32,840 bases of DNA from Saprospiraceae bacterium (GTDB lineage: Bacteria > Bacteroidota > Bacteroidia > Chitinophagales > Saprospiraceae): assembly GCA_020847915.1 (NCBI GenBank), contig JADLBE010000203.1:1-32840 (forward strand), given 5' to 3'. Below the pieces are notes generated by a model. That model was not told where the DNA came from and made no database searches. It saw only the letters and a list, made by a program, of their open reading frames with translations. The translations under genes and the position numbers were made by a program. Every line of letters starts with the position of its first letter. The first letter of the stretch is position 1. Positions 8,446-16,460 of the stretch are shown here, piece after piece.

Positions 8446-8729
8446 CGAGATACCAGATACGATTTTTGAAATTTGAATTTAAGCCCTCACTCCGCTTTTT
8501 TGTCTGAATCAGGATTCCCAGGATTTGAAGATTTTCAGGATTTTAAATTGCATGATTGGATTAAAGTAGATTACAGGATTTGAGCTGAAATGATCCTAAA
8601 ATTCCGAAAAATCCAATCCTGCAATTTAAATCCTGGAAATCTTCAAATCCTGGGAATCCTGATTCAGACAAAATGGGCGGAGTGAGGGCCCTTTAAATTC
8701 AAAAATCAAATTTCAAATTTCGTATCTCG
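8446..8729. repeat. Long imperfect inverted repeat (arms about 117-120 nt) between convergent genes
   Basis: Left arm ...gtctgaatcaggattcccaggatttgaagattttcaggattttaaattgcatgattggatt; right arm aatccaatcctgcaatttaaatcctggaaatcttcaaatcctgggaatcctgattcagac...; mirror 24112-24395. Confidence 0.92.
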
Positions 8730-8740
8730 TAATTCAAAGC

Positions 8741-10057
8741 CTACACCCTGCTAATCTTCGCCCCAATAGCATTCAACCTCGTATCAATGTGCTGGTAGCC
8801 TCGGTCGATCTGGTGCACGTTGTGGATGATGCTTTTGCCTTTGGCAGATAGTGCGGCGATGAGCAGGGCTTGTCCGGCGCGGATGTCGGGTGAGGTCATT
8901 TCGATGCCGCGAAGTTGTGAGCGGCGGTCGAGTCCGATGACCGTAGCGCGGTGCGGGTCGCAAAGGATGATTTGTGCGCCCATGTCGATGAGTTTGTCGA
9001 CAAAAAACAAGCGACTTTCGAACATTTTTTGGTGGATCAATACGCTTCCTCGGGCCTGGGTGGCGGTTACGAGCATGATCGACATGAGGTCGGGCGTAAA
9101 GCCGGGCCATGGAGCATCGTAGATGGTCATGATCGAACCGTCGATGAACGTCTGGATTTCGTAGTGTTCCTGGGCGGGTATGTGCAGGTCGTCGCCAACC
9201 ACGTCGATTTGGATGCCGAGGCGTTCGAAGGTGTGTGGTATGATGCCGAGGTGTTGAACGCCGACGTTTTTGATGGTGATGTCGGAGGCGGTCATGGCGG
9301 CGAGACCGATGAAGCTGCCTACTTCGATCATGTCGGGCAAACAGCGGTGTTCGGTGCCGCCGAGTTGTTCAACACCTTCGATGTGCAGGAGGTTGGAGCC
9401 CAAACCTTCGATGCGGGCGCCCATACGCACGAGCATTTGGCAAAGTTGCTGTACGTACGGTTCGCAGGCGGCGTTGTAGAGGGTGGTTTTACCCTTGGAA
9501 AGCACAGCGGCCATCAACACGTTGGCGGTACCGGTGACAGAAATTTCGTCCATGTGCAGGTACGTGCCCTTCAGACCTCCGTCGGGTTTTTGCACATAAT
9601 AAATGTCTTTTTCGTCGTCGTATTTGAACTCGGCGCCAAGTTTTTGGAAACCCAGAAAGTGGGTATCAAGGCGTCGGCGACCGATTTTATCACCGCCGGG
9701 TTTGGGCAGGGTAGCGCGGCCGAAACGGGCGAGCAGCGGACCGATGAGCATGACCGAACCGCGCAGGCGTTGGGCGTCGCGCAGGAAATTTTCGGAACGC
9801 AAATAACTCACGTCGATGGTACCGGCGCAGAAACGGTAGGTGTCGGGCGCCGTTTTTTCGGCCGTTACACCCAGTCCGCGCAGCAGTTCGATGAGTTTGT
9901 TGACATCGAGGATGTCGGGGATGTTGGAGATGGTCACCACATCGTCGGTGAGCAACACGGCGCTGATCACCTGCAGCGCTTCGTTTTTAGCGCCCTGCGG
10001 TGTCAGTTCGCCTTTCAGCGGATGCCCGCCTATAACTTCAAAAGTATCGGATACCAT
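8741..10057 (-). CDS. murA: UDP-N-acetylglucosamine 1-carboxyvinyltransferase
   Basis: MVSDTFEVIGGHPLKGELTPQGAKNEALQVISAVLLTDD...; start set at the MVSD methionine rather than the longer ORF start. Confidence 0.95.
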   Translation of the reverse strand: MVSDTFEVIGGHPLKGELTPQGAKNEALQVISAVLLTDDVVTISNIPDILDVNKLIELLRGLGVTAEKTAPDTYRFCAGTIDVSYLRSENFLRDAQRLRGSVMLIGPLLARFGRATLPKPGGDKIGRRRLDTHFLGFQKLGAEFKYDDEKDIYYVQKPDGGLKGTYLHMDEISVTGTANVLMAAVLSKGKTTLYNAACEPYVQQLCQMLVRMGARIEGLGSNLLHIEGVEQLGGTEHRCLPDMIEVGSFIGLAAMTASDITIKNVGVQHLGIIPHTFERLGIQIDVVGDDLHIPAQEHYEIQTFIDGSIMTIYDAPWPGFTPDLMSIMLVTATQARGSVLIHQKMFESRLFFVDKLIDMGAQIILCDPHRATVIGLDRRSQLRGIEMTSPDIRAGQALLIAALSAKGKSIIHNVHQIDRGYQHIDTRLNAIGAKISRV

Positions 10058-10311
10058 GTTTTGGTTGTGGTTTTTCGGATTTATGTGGTTGGGCGGGGCG
10101 AAAGTAAGCAATTGCAGGTATTCGACCACGACTACCTCATTTCCAATGTAGAAGGTACCTAAAAATAAAGGAGCAGCCATTCGAATGTGACGGAATACAA
10201 TCCCAGGAATCCAGCTCCAATGTGAAAATTTGGGGGAAGTCCGGCAAATCATGGTTAACTTTGCGGCTTCGCGGGACCGGGACAAAATCCGGTTTGCGGC
10301 GAACACAACCT

Positions 10312-11217
10312 ATGTCGGTAAAAGTTCAACACCTTGTAAAAACATACGATACCCAACGCGCCGTCGACGACGTAAGTTTCGAAGCGCATGCGGGAGAAGT
10401 GCTTGGTTTTTTGGGCCCCAACGGCGCCGGAAAAACCACCACGATGAAAATCATCACCGGTTACCTGCCCCAATCGGCCGGTACCGTACAGGTATGTGGC
10501 TACGACGTAGCGTCGCAATCCATCGAATCGCGCGCATGCGTGGGTTACCTGCCCGAGCACAATCCGCTGTATCGGGATATGTATGTGCTTGAGTACCTTC
10601 ATTTTGCAGCAGGTTTGCACGGTGTGAAAAACGCCGTCAAACGCGCCGATGAGATGGTTGAACGCACCGGTTTGCAAAGCCACAGACACAAACAAATCAG
10701 CGAATTGTCGAAAGGTTACCGGCAGCGTGTAGGCCTCGCCCAGGCCATGCTGCACGATCCGCAGGTACTCATCCTCGACGAGCCGACTTCCGGTCTCGAT
10801 CCCAACCAGATTGTTGAAATCCGCCAGCTTATCCGCGATTTGGGCAAGGAAAAAACGGTGATTCTTTCCACCCACATTCTGGGCGAAGTGGAAGCCGTGT
10901 GCGACCGCGCAGTCATCATCAACAAAGGCAAACTGGTTGCAGATTCGCCAATTGAAGCGCTTAAACAACAGTTCAGCGGACAAAACCTGATCACGGTGGA
11001 GTTTGCGCAGGATGTGTCTGAAAAACAACTTGCCGGCATCCGCCACGTACAATCGGTGAAAAAACTCGCCAACCGCCGCTGGCAACTGGTATCGGCCGTT
11101 CAAAACGACGTGCGTTCCGACGTGTTTGCTTTTGCCGTTGCCAACCAACTCACCCTGCTGGAACTGCACAAAGAAGTATTCAGCGTAGAGGACGTATTCC
11201 AACAGCTCACCCGTTAA
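10312..11217 (+). CDS. gldA: ABC transporter ATP-binding protein, GldA-like
   Basis: Walker A GPNGAGKTTTMKI, signature LSKGYRQRVGLAQAM, Walker B VLILDEPTSGLDP; adjacent GldF-like permease. Confidence 0.82.
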   Translation: MSVKVQHLVKTYDTQRAVDDVSFEAHAGEVLGFLGPNGAGKTTTMKIITGYLPQSAGTVQVCGYDVASQSIESRACVGYLPEHNPLYRDMYVLEYLHFAAGLHGVKNAVKRADEMVERTGLQSHRHKQISELSKGYRQRVGLAQAMLHDPQVLILDEPTSGLDPNQIVEIRQLIRDLGKEKTVILSTHILGEVEAVCDRAVIINKGKLVADSPIEALKQQFSGQNLITVEFAQDVSEKQLAGIRHVQSVKKLANRRWQLVSAVQNDVRSDVFAFAVANQLTLLELHKEVFSVEDVFQQLTR

Positions 11218-11259
11218 CTTTTGTCATCCCGTAAGGGACCTTTGTCATTCCGTTAGGAA
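11218..11259. repeat. 21-bp degenerate tandem duplication between gldA-like and gldF-like genes
   Basis: CTTTTGTCATCCCGTAAGGGA / CCTTTGTCATTCCGTTAGGAA; mirror 21582-21623. Confidence 0.7.
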
Positions 11260-11262
11260 ACC

Positions 11263-12081
11263 ATGCCAATCACAGCCTTACTCAAAATACTACTCGTCGT
11301 CGCAGCTTTTTCCGCCCTGCTGTTGGTACCCCGCTTTTTTCGCTCGGGCGTTTCGGCCATTTACAGGAAAGAAATCAACGCATTTTTCGCCTCCTTCATC
11401 GGCTATGTGGTGATCGGCGTTTTTCTGGTCATCATGGGCCTCGTGATGTGGGTTTTCCCCGATTACAGCGTGCTCGACAGCAACTACGCCAGTTTGGAAA
11501 CGCTTTTTTCCATGGCGCCCATGATTTTTATGTTCCTCATACCTGCGGTAACCATGCGCACGTTCGCCGAGGAAAAACAAAGCGGTACGATTGAATTGCT
11601 GGTAACCCGGCCGGTTTCAGACTGGCAAATCGTGGCGGGCAAGTACCTTGCTTGTTTGGCGTTGGTGGTGTTTGCTTTGTTGCCCACGGTGTTGTATTAC
11701 ATCACGGTGTACATCCTCGGTCAGCCCCAGGGCAACCTCGATTCGGGTGGCATTTTGGGTTCCTACATCGGTTTGTTGTTCCTGGCCGGTAGTTTTTCCG
11801 CCATTGGCGTGTTTGCTTCCTCGCTCACCAACAACCAGATCGTGGCTTTCGTTTTGGCGACTTTCCTGTGTTTTGTGGTGTACCTTTCTTTCGATTTTTT
11901 GAGCGCTTTGCCCATTTTTTACGGCAAAACCGACGACATCGTACAGTCGTTCGGCATACAGTACCACTACAATTCCATCAGCCGCGGCGTCATCGATTCG
12001 CGCGACGTGGTGTATTTCCTGTCGGTGATCGTGTTGTTTTTGGCGGCTACGGTTTTGTCGTTGGGCAGGCGCCGTTGGTAA
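11263..12081 (+). CDS. gldF: ABC-2 type permease, GldF-like
   Basis: YRKEINAFFASFIGYVVIGVFLVIMGLVMWVF, TMRTFAEEKQSGTIELLVTRPVSDWQIVAGKY; follows GldA-like ATPase. Confidence 0.78.
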   Translation: MPITALLKILLVVAAFSALLLVPRFFRSGVSAIYRKEINAFFASFIGYVVIGVFLVIMGLVMWVFPDYSVLDSNYASLETLFSMAPMIFMFLIPAVTMRTFAEEKQSGTIELLVTRPVSDWQIVAGKYLACLALVVFALLPTVLYYITVYILGQPQGNLDSGGILGSYIGLLFLAGSFSAIGVFASSLTNNQIVAFVLATFLCFVVYLSFDFLSALPIFYGKTDDIVQSFGIQYHYNSISRGVIDSRDVVYFLSVIVLFLAATVLSLGRRRW

Positions 12082-12084
12082 AAA

Positions 12085-12160
12085 ATAGCTGAAAGCTGAA
12101 AGTGGAAAGTAAATATTGGTTCAAGTAACTTTCAGCTTTCCACTTTCAGCTTTCAGCTAT
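12085..12160. repeat. Inverted heptad tandem repeats (AGCTGAA/AGTGGAA) at the gldF-like/SDR convergent junction
   Basis: ATAGCTGAAAGCTGAAAGTGGAAAGT ... ACTTTCAGCTTTCCACTTTCAGCTTTCAGCTAT; mirror 20681-20756. Confidence 0.93.
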
Positions 12161-12864
12161 AGATCCCCCAGCTGCGGTCTTACCAAAATTTCCTCCACCA
12201 CGGCCGAATCGGACAAGTCGTAAGCGCCCCACACCAGTTTGGCGATGTCGGTTGCCTGCATGAGGCGTGATTCGGGCAGATCGACGCCTGCCCACGAGTC
12301 GGACCAGGTGGCGCCGGGCAGGACGGCGGTTACTTTTACCCCTTTGGATTTCATTTCTTCGCGCAACACTTTGGTGAAACCCAGCATGGCAAATTTGGCG
12401 ATGGTGTACGATCCGCCGTTGGGGTAGGCGATGATGCTGGCGATGCTGCACATGTTGAAAATGTGGCCATGGTTGTAAGGCGTCATTTGAGGCAGCAGGG
12501 CGCGGGTAAGATAATAAGCGCTGTAGAGGTTGGTTTCGATCATGGTTTCGAGTGTGCCCGAGGCTTCGTCTTCCACGGCGCCGGGAAGGAAAAGTCCGGC
12601 ATTGTTGATCAAAACATCCACTTTGGAGCGTTTGCTGCGCACAAAATCGGCGAAATGAAACACGTCGTGCTTTTTGCTTAAATCGGCGGCAAACGTAAAA
12701 AGTTCTACGTTGGGGAAATGTTCGTTGAAGTGCTCGCGCATGTCGTCTAGGTCGGACTGTGTACGTGCACAGGCACACACATCGAATCCCTGGATTGCAA
12801 ACGTTTCGGCGAAGGCGCGGCCCAAACCTTTGGTGCCGCCGGTAACTACTATAAATTTGTTCAT
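12157..12864 (-). CDS. Short-chain dehydrogenase/reductase (SDR)
   Basis: VVTGGTKGLGRAFAE (Gly-rich), LINNAG, S..YTIAKFA (Y-x3-K). Confidence 0.93.
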   Translation of the reverse strand: MNKFIVVTGGTKGLGRAFAETFAIQGFDVCACARTQSDLDDMREHFNEHFPNVELFTFAADLSKKHDVFHFADFVRSKRSKVDVLINNAGLFLPGAVEDEASGTLETMIETNLYSAYYLTRALLPQMTPYNHGHIFNMCSIASIIAYPNGGSYTIAKFAMLGFTKVLREEMKSKGVKVTAVLPGATWSDSWAGVDLPESRLMQATDIAKLVWGAYDLSDSAVVEEILVRPQLGDL

Positions 12865-12947
12865 CAGTTCGATATTGTTTTTCAGCCTTCGGCAAAAGTA
12901 CGTTACTTTGAGGCTGTATTTTGGGCGTGTCTCAACAATCACAACGC

Positions 12948-13703
12948 ATGAATTCATTTTCCCGTTTCAATTACCTGTACCATTTCGGACGCTACCTGGG
13001 CATGATGCGCCAGTCGATAAGCCGGCCCGAAAAATTCAGCATGTACTGGAAGGAAACCATGCGGCAACTCAACGACATCGGTGTGGGTTCGCTCATCATT
13101 GTTTGTCTGATCGCCATTTTTATCGGCGCCGTATCGGCTGTACAGTTTGCTTACCAGCTCGACGGGCAACTTGTTCCGCGCTACTACATCGGCTACATCG
13201 TTCGCGACCTTGCCATCATCGAACTGGCGCCTACCATCACCTGTTTGGTTTTGGCCGGCAAGGTAGGCTCCAATATGGCTGCTGAAATAGGCGGCATGCG
13301 GCAAAAAGAACACATCGACGCCATGGAAGTGATGGGGGTTAATACGGCGGCCTACCTCATCATGCCGAAAACCATTGCCGCCATTTTTGTGATTCCTTTG
13401 CTGGTAACCTTCGCCGCGTTTGTTGCCATTTTGGGTGGTTACCTCGCAAGCGTACCTACCGACCTGATCACCGACGACGAATTTGTGCGCGGTTTGCGTG
13501 TGTATTTCAACGAACGCAACGTCACGCTCATGTACATCAAATCGCTTGTTTTCGCCTACATCCTTACCACGGTCTCCTGTTACCAGGGTTTTTATGTTAC
13601 CGGTGGAAGCATCGAGCTCGGTCAGGCCAGCACAAGGGCAGTGGTTTTCAGCGATATTTTGATCCTGCTTGCTGATTACCTGATCGCTGTTATGTTAACC
13701 TAG
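12948..13703 (+). CDS. MlaE/YrbE-family ABC transporter permease
   Basis: ELAPTITCLVLAGKVGSNMAAEIGGMRQKEHIDAMEVMGVN motif typical of MlaE permeases. Confidence 0.9.
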   Translation: MNSFSRFNYLYHFGRYLGMMRQSISRPEKFSMYWKETMRQLNDIGVGSLIIVCLIAIFIGAVSAVQFAYQLDGQLVPRYYIGYIVRDLAIIELAPTITCLVLAGKVGSNMAAEIGGMRQKEHIDAMEVMGVNTAAYLIMPKTIAAIFVIPLLVTFAAFVAILGGYLASVPTDLITDDEFVRGLRVYFNERNVTLMYIKSLVFAYILTTVSCYQGFYVTGGSIELGQASTRAVVFSDILILLADYLIAVMLT

Positions 13704-13705
13704 AA

Positions 13706-13776
13706 AGTTCGGAGTTTGGAGTTCGGAGTTCGGAGTGGCTCCGAACTCCAAACTCCAAACTCCGAACTCCAAACTC
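13706..13776. repeat. Inverted heptad tandem repeats (AGTTCGG/AGTTTGG) forming a long hairpin upstream of dapD
   Basis: AGTTCGG AGTTTGG AGTTCGG AGTTCGG AGTGG / CTCCGAACTCCAAACTCCAAACTCCGAACTCCAAACTC; mirror 19065-19135. Confidence 0.94.
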
Positions 13777-13784
13777 TTCAAGAA

Positions 13785-14594
13785 ATGCGTGACATCATAG
13801 AGGCTGCCTGGAACGACCGCAGCCTTCTTCAATCCGAATCAACCCGCAAAACCATCCGCGAGGTGATCGCCGCCCTCGACGCCGGCGATTTGCGTGTGGC
13901 CGAACCTGGAACCGACGGCAACTGGATCACCCACGAATGGGTGAAAAAAGCCGTGATCCTGTATTTTCCCATTCAGGAAATGCAAACCATCGAAGTTGGT
14001 CCGTTTGAATACCACGATAAAATTCCGCTTAAAACAGGCTTCGCCCAAAAAGGTGTTCGTGTGGTGCCCCAGGCGTTGGCGCGCTACGGATCGTTTATTG
14101 AAAAAGGCGCCATCCTTATGCCTTCGTACGTCAACATCGGCGCATGGGTAGGCAGTGGCAGCATGGTGGATACCTGGGCAACCGTGGGTTCATGCGCACA
14201 GATCGGCCGCAACGTACACCTGGCAGGCGGCGTAGGCATCGGCGGCGTTTTGGAACCACCTCAGGCTACACCCACCATCATCGAGGATGAATGTTTTATC
14301 GGCTCACGTTGCATCGTTGTGGAAGGTGTCCATGTGGAAAGAGAAGCCGTTTTGGGCGCCAACGTGGTACTTACTCAAAGTACACACATCATCGACGTGA
14401 CCGGCTCTGAACCAAAAGTGCTGAAAGGCCGAGTGCCTGCACGTTCCGTGGTGGTTCCGGGCTCGTATACCAAACAATTCCCTGCGGGTGAATACCAGGT
14501 GAGCTGTGCGCTCATCATCGGACAAAGGAAAGAAAGCACCGACAAAAAAGTGTCGCTGAACGATGCGCTTCGCGATTTCCAGGTTTCCGCATGA
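13785..14594 (+). CDS. dapD: 2,3,4,5-tetrahydropyridine-2,6-dicarboxylate N-succinyltransferase
   Basis: Left-handed beta-helix hexapeptides; GAWVGSGSMVDTWATVGSCAQIGRNVHLAGGVGIGGVLEP; start at MRDIIEAAWNDR, downstream of the 13706-13776 hairpin. Confidence 0.94.
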   Translation: MRDIIEAAWNDRSLLQSESTRKTIREVIAALDAGDLRVAEPGTDGNWITHEWVKKAVILYFPIQEMQTIEVGPFEYHDKIPLKTGFAQKGVRVVPQALARYGSFIEKGAILMPSYVNIGAWVGSGSMVDTWATVGSCAQIGRNVHLAGGVGIGGVLEPPQATPTIIEDECFIGSRCIVVEGVHVEREAVLGANVVLTQSTHIIDVTGSEPKVLKGRVPARSVVVPGSYTKQFPAGEYQVSCALIIGQRKESTDKKVSLNDALRDFQVSA

Positions 14595-15340
14595 GCAAAA
14601 CGATCGACATCACCACCACACAAAACGTGACCATTGAGTACGACCTTGCGCCCCTGCGGGAGCGTGCTTTGGCGTGGGTGCTCGATTTGGTGCTGGTGAT
14701 CATTTTGTATTTTATGTTTTTCCAGTTTATGCGCTTCCTGCTGGGCGATGGCATGTTTGAAAACATGGGCTGGACGATGATCATCGTGTTGTTCCCTTTT
14801 TTGTTGTTTTTTTTCTACAACATCCTTTTTGAAATTTTAAAAAGCGGACAAACACCCGGAAAAACCGCCATGAGCATCAAGGTGGTGCGTCTGGACGGCA
14901 AAGACCCGGAATGGAGCGACGTTTTGCTTCGTTCGGTTCTACACCTTGTGGATTCTTTGTTCTCCTTTGCCGTTATTGGTTCGTTGCTGATCAAAACAAC
15001 GCCCAAAAGCCAACGACTGGGCGACATGGCGGCCAACACCACCGTCATCAAAATACAAGGGCTTCGTTCGCAGTTCCGGCTCGACGACATCCTCAACATT
15101 TCCACCATCAGCAATTACCAGCCGGTGTATCCACAGGTGCGCAACCTTGGCGAAAAGGACATGATTTACATCAAAACCGTTTTGCTCCGTTTCCAGCGTT
15201 ACCCCAACCAGGCCCATCACGAGGTGGTGGAAGATTTGGTTTCACACCTCATGCCGTTGCTGGATGTTGAACAAAGACCGAGGGATCGGGTAGAGTTTTT
15301 GAGGACACTTTTAAGGGATTATATCGTGTTGACGAGGTAA
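14591..15340 (+). CDS. RDD family membrane protein
   Basis: APLRERALAWVLDLVLVIILYF..., GQTPGKTAMSIKVVRLDG; ATGA overlap with dapD stop. Confidence 0.87.
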   Translation: MSKTIDITTTQNVTIEYDLAPLRERALAWVLDLVLVIILYFMFFQFMRFLLGDGMFENMGWTMIIVLFPFLLFFFYNILFEILKSGQTPGKTAMSIKVVRLDGKDPEWSDVLLRSVLHLVDSLFSFAVIGSLLIKTTPKSQRLGDMAANTTVIKIQGLRSQFRLDDILNISTISNYQPVYPQVRNLGEKDMIYIKTVLLRFQRYPNQAHHEVVEDLVSHLMPLLDVEQRPRDRVEFLRTLLRDYIVLTR

Positions 15341-15346
15341 ATTTGA

Positions 15347-15426
15347 AACGTTGCTTTTACCCATCCTGCAAAAAGGCGTGCCGGCTAGCCGGCACGCCTT
15401 TTTGCAGGATGGGTAAAAGCAACGTT
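15347..15426. terminator. 80-bp perfect palindrome (40-nt arms, no loop), probable terminator hairpin core
   Basis: aacgttgcttttacccatcctgcaaaaaggcgtgccggct/agccggcacgcctttttgcaggatgggtaaaagcaacgtt; core AAAAAGGCGTGCCGGCTAGCCGGCACGCCTTTTT is terminator-like; mirror 17415-17494. Confidence 0.9.
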
Positions 15427-15525
15427 GTTGTTTAGGGAAAAGCGTTAAATCCGGGTTCCAACACACTATAAACGCTTATTGTTGCCAATATTGAGGTATC
15501 GTACAACCCAACTAAAAATTTTCAA

Positions 15526-16374
15526 ATGAAAAAATTCATTCCTCTCGTTTTGCTGGCTTGTCTGGCCCTGGCTGCAACACCTGCCCGTAAAAAATTTAAG
15601 CTGCCGAAAGCTTACGTATACATACCATCGGGTACCCTAACGGAAAATGGTGAAAAAAAGTCCATTCAGGGTTTTTACATGCAGCGTTCGGAGGTAACCA
15701 ATCTACACTACCGCGAATTTTTATCCTGGTTGAAACATTACGGTAAGCCCGAAGATCTGGCCAAAGCACAGATAAAGCCTGAAGGTTGGAGATTGAATGG
15801 CGGTTACAACGAACCTTTTGTTGAATATTACCATACTCATCCGGCGTACGATAATTACCCGGTAGTGAACGTTTCCTACGAATCTGCACAACTGTATTGC
15901 ACATGGCTCACAGGAATCCTGCAGGATCAACATCCTGATTGGAAAATTGAGGCACGCCTGCCTACGGAAGCCGAATGGAATTATGCTGCACGGGCAGGCA
16001 AGGAGGGCGTCCCATATCCGCTCGGCCACAACCTGCGCGATGCCAAAGGCAATATCCTGTACACTTACCGCAACATTGGCGATGAATCAATCTCGCGTGA
16101 TCCGGGAACGGGTGAAATCAAGATGGTTGAAACCAAACCTGGCGGCACTTTTTACGGTCCGGCCGAAGCCGCAGCGAGCAAGCCCAACGACTTTGGCTTG
16201 TACAACACCTCGGGCAACGTGGCTGAAATGTTGCTCGAACCCGGCAAACACAAAGGTGGTTGTTTCAACAGCACAGGTTACGACATCCGCATTGACGCAC
16301 CCGATGAATTTGCAGGTGTAACGGAAGCATCGCCGTTCGTAGGATTCCGGGTATTGATTGTGGTTCGCTCTTAA
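15526..16374 (+). CDS. SUMF1/FGE-sulfatase-domain protein with signal peptide
   Basis: IQGFYMQRSEVTNLHYREFL, ARLPTEAEWNYAARAG, GLYNTSGNVAEML, KGGCFNS; secreted, ends 46 nt before the symmetry axis. Confidence 0.88.
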   Translation: MKKFIPLVLLACLALAATPARKKFKLPKAYVYIPSGTLTENGEKKSIQGFYMQRSEVTNLHYREFLSWLKHYGKPEDLAKAQIKPEGWRLNGGYNEPFVEYYHTHPAYDNYPVVNVSYESAQLYCTWLTGILQDQHPDWKIEARLPTEAEWNYAARAGKEGVPYPLGHNLRDAKGNILYTYRNIGDESISRDPGTGEIKMVETKPGGTFYGPAEAAASKPNDFGLYNTSGNVAEMLLEPGKHKGGCFNSTGYDIRIDAPDEFAGVTEASPFVGFRVLIVVRS

Positions 16375-16380
16375 CCTTCA

Positions 16381-16460
16381 ACCGTCGCGATTACCATAAC
16401 CAAGAAGGGTGTTGCCGGCTAGCCGGCAACACCCTTCTTGGTTATGGTAATCGCGACGGT
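16381..16460. terminator. Hairpin at the symmetry axis, probable natural terminator of the SUMF1-domain gene
   Basis: ...AAGAAGGGTGTTGCCGGCT/AGCCGGCAACACCCTTCTT...; shares TGCCGGCTAGCCGGCA with 15347-15426; natural boundaries not determinable because symmetry continues to the window ends. Confidence 0.6.

Noticed and set aside
8951-10162. 403-aa plus-strand ORF (and mirror 22679-23890)
   Set aside because: Antisense shadow of murA; composition (Val/Gly/His/Asp/Phe rich) is typical of antisense reading, no domain.
12146-12895. 249-aa frame-shifted ORF over the SDR gene
   Set aside because: Arg/His/Gln-rich out-of-frame shadow of the SDR coding frame.
13716-13784. N-terminal extension of DapD starting at 13716
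   Set aside because: Encoded by the heptad hairpin itself; the normal DapD N-terminus begins at MRDIIEAAW (13785).
15526-16374. Catalytic formylglycine-generating enzyme
   Set aside because: SUMF1 fold motifs are present but the KGGCFNSTGYDIRI segment does not preserve the two-cysteine active-site pattern; no sulfatase nearby. Called only as SUMF1-domain protein.
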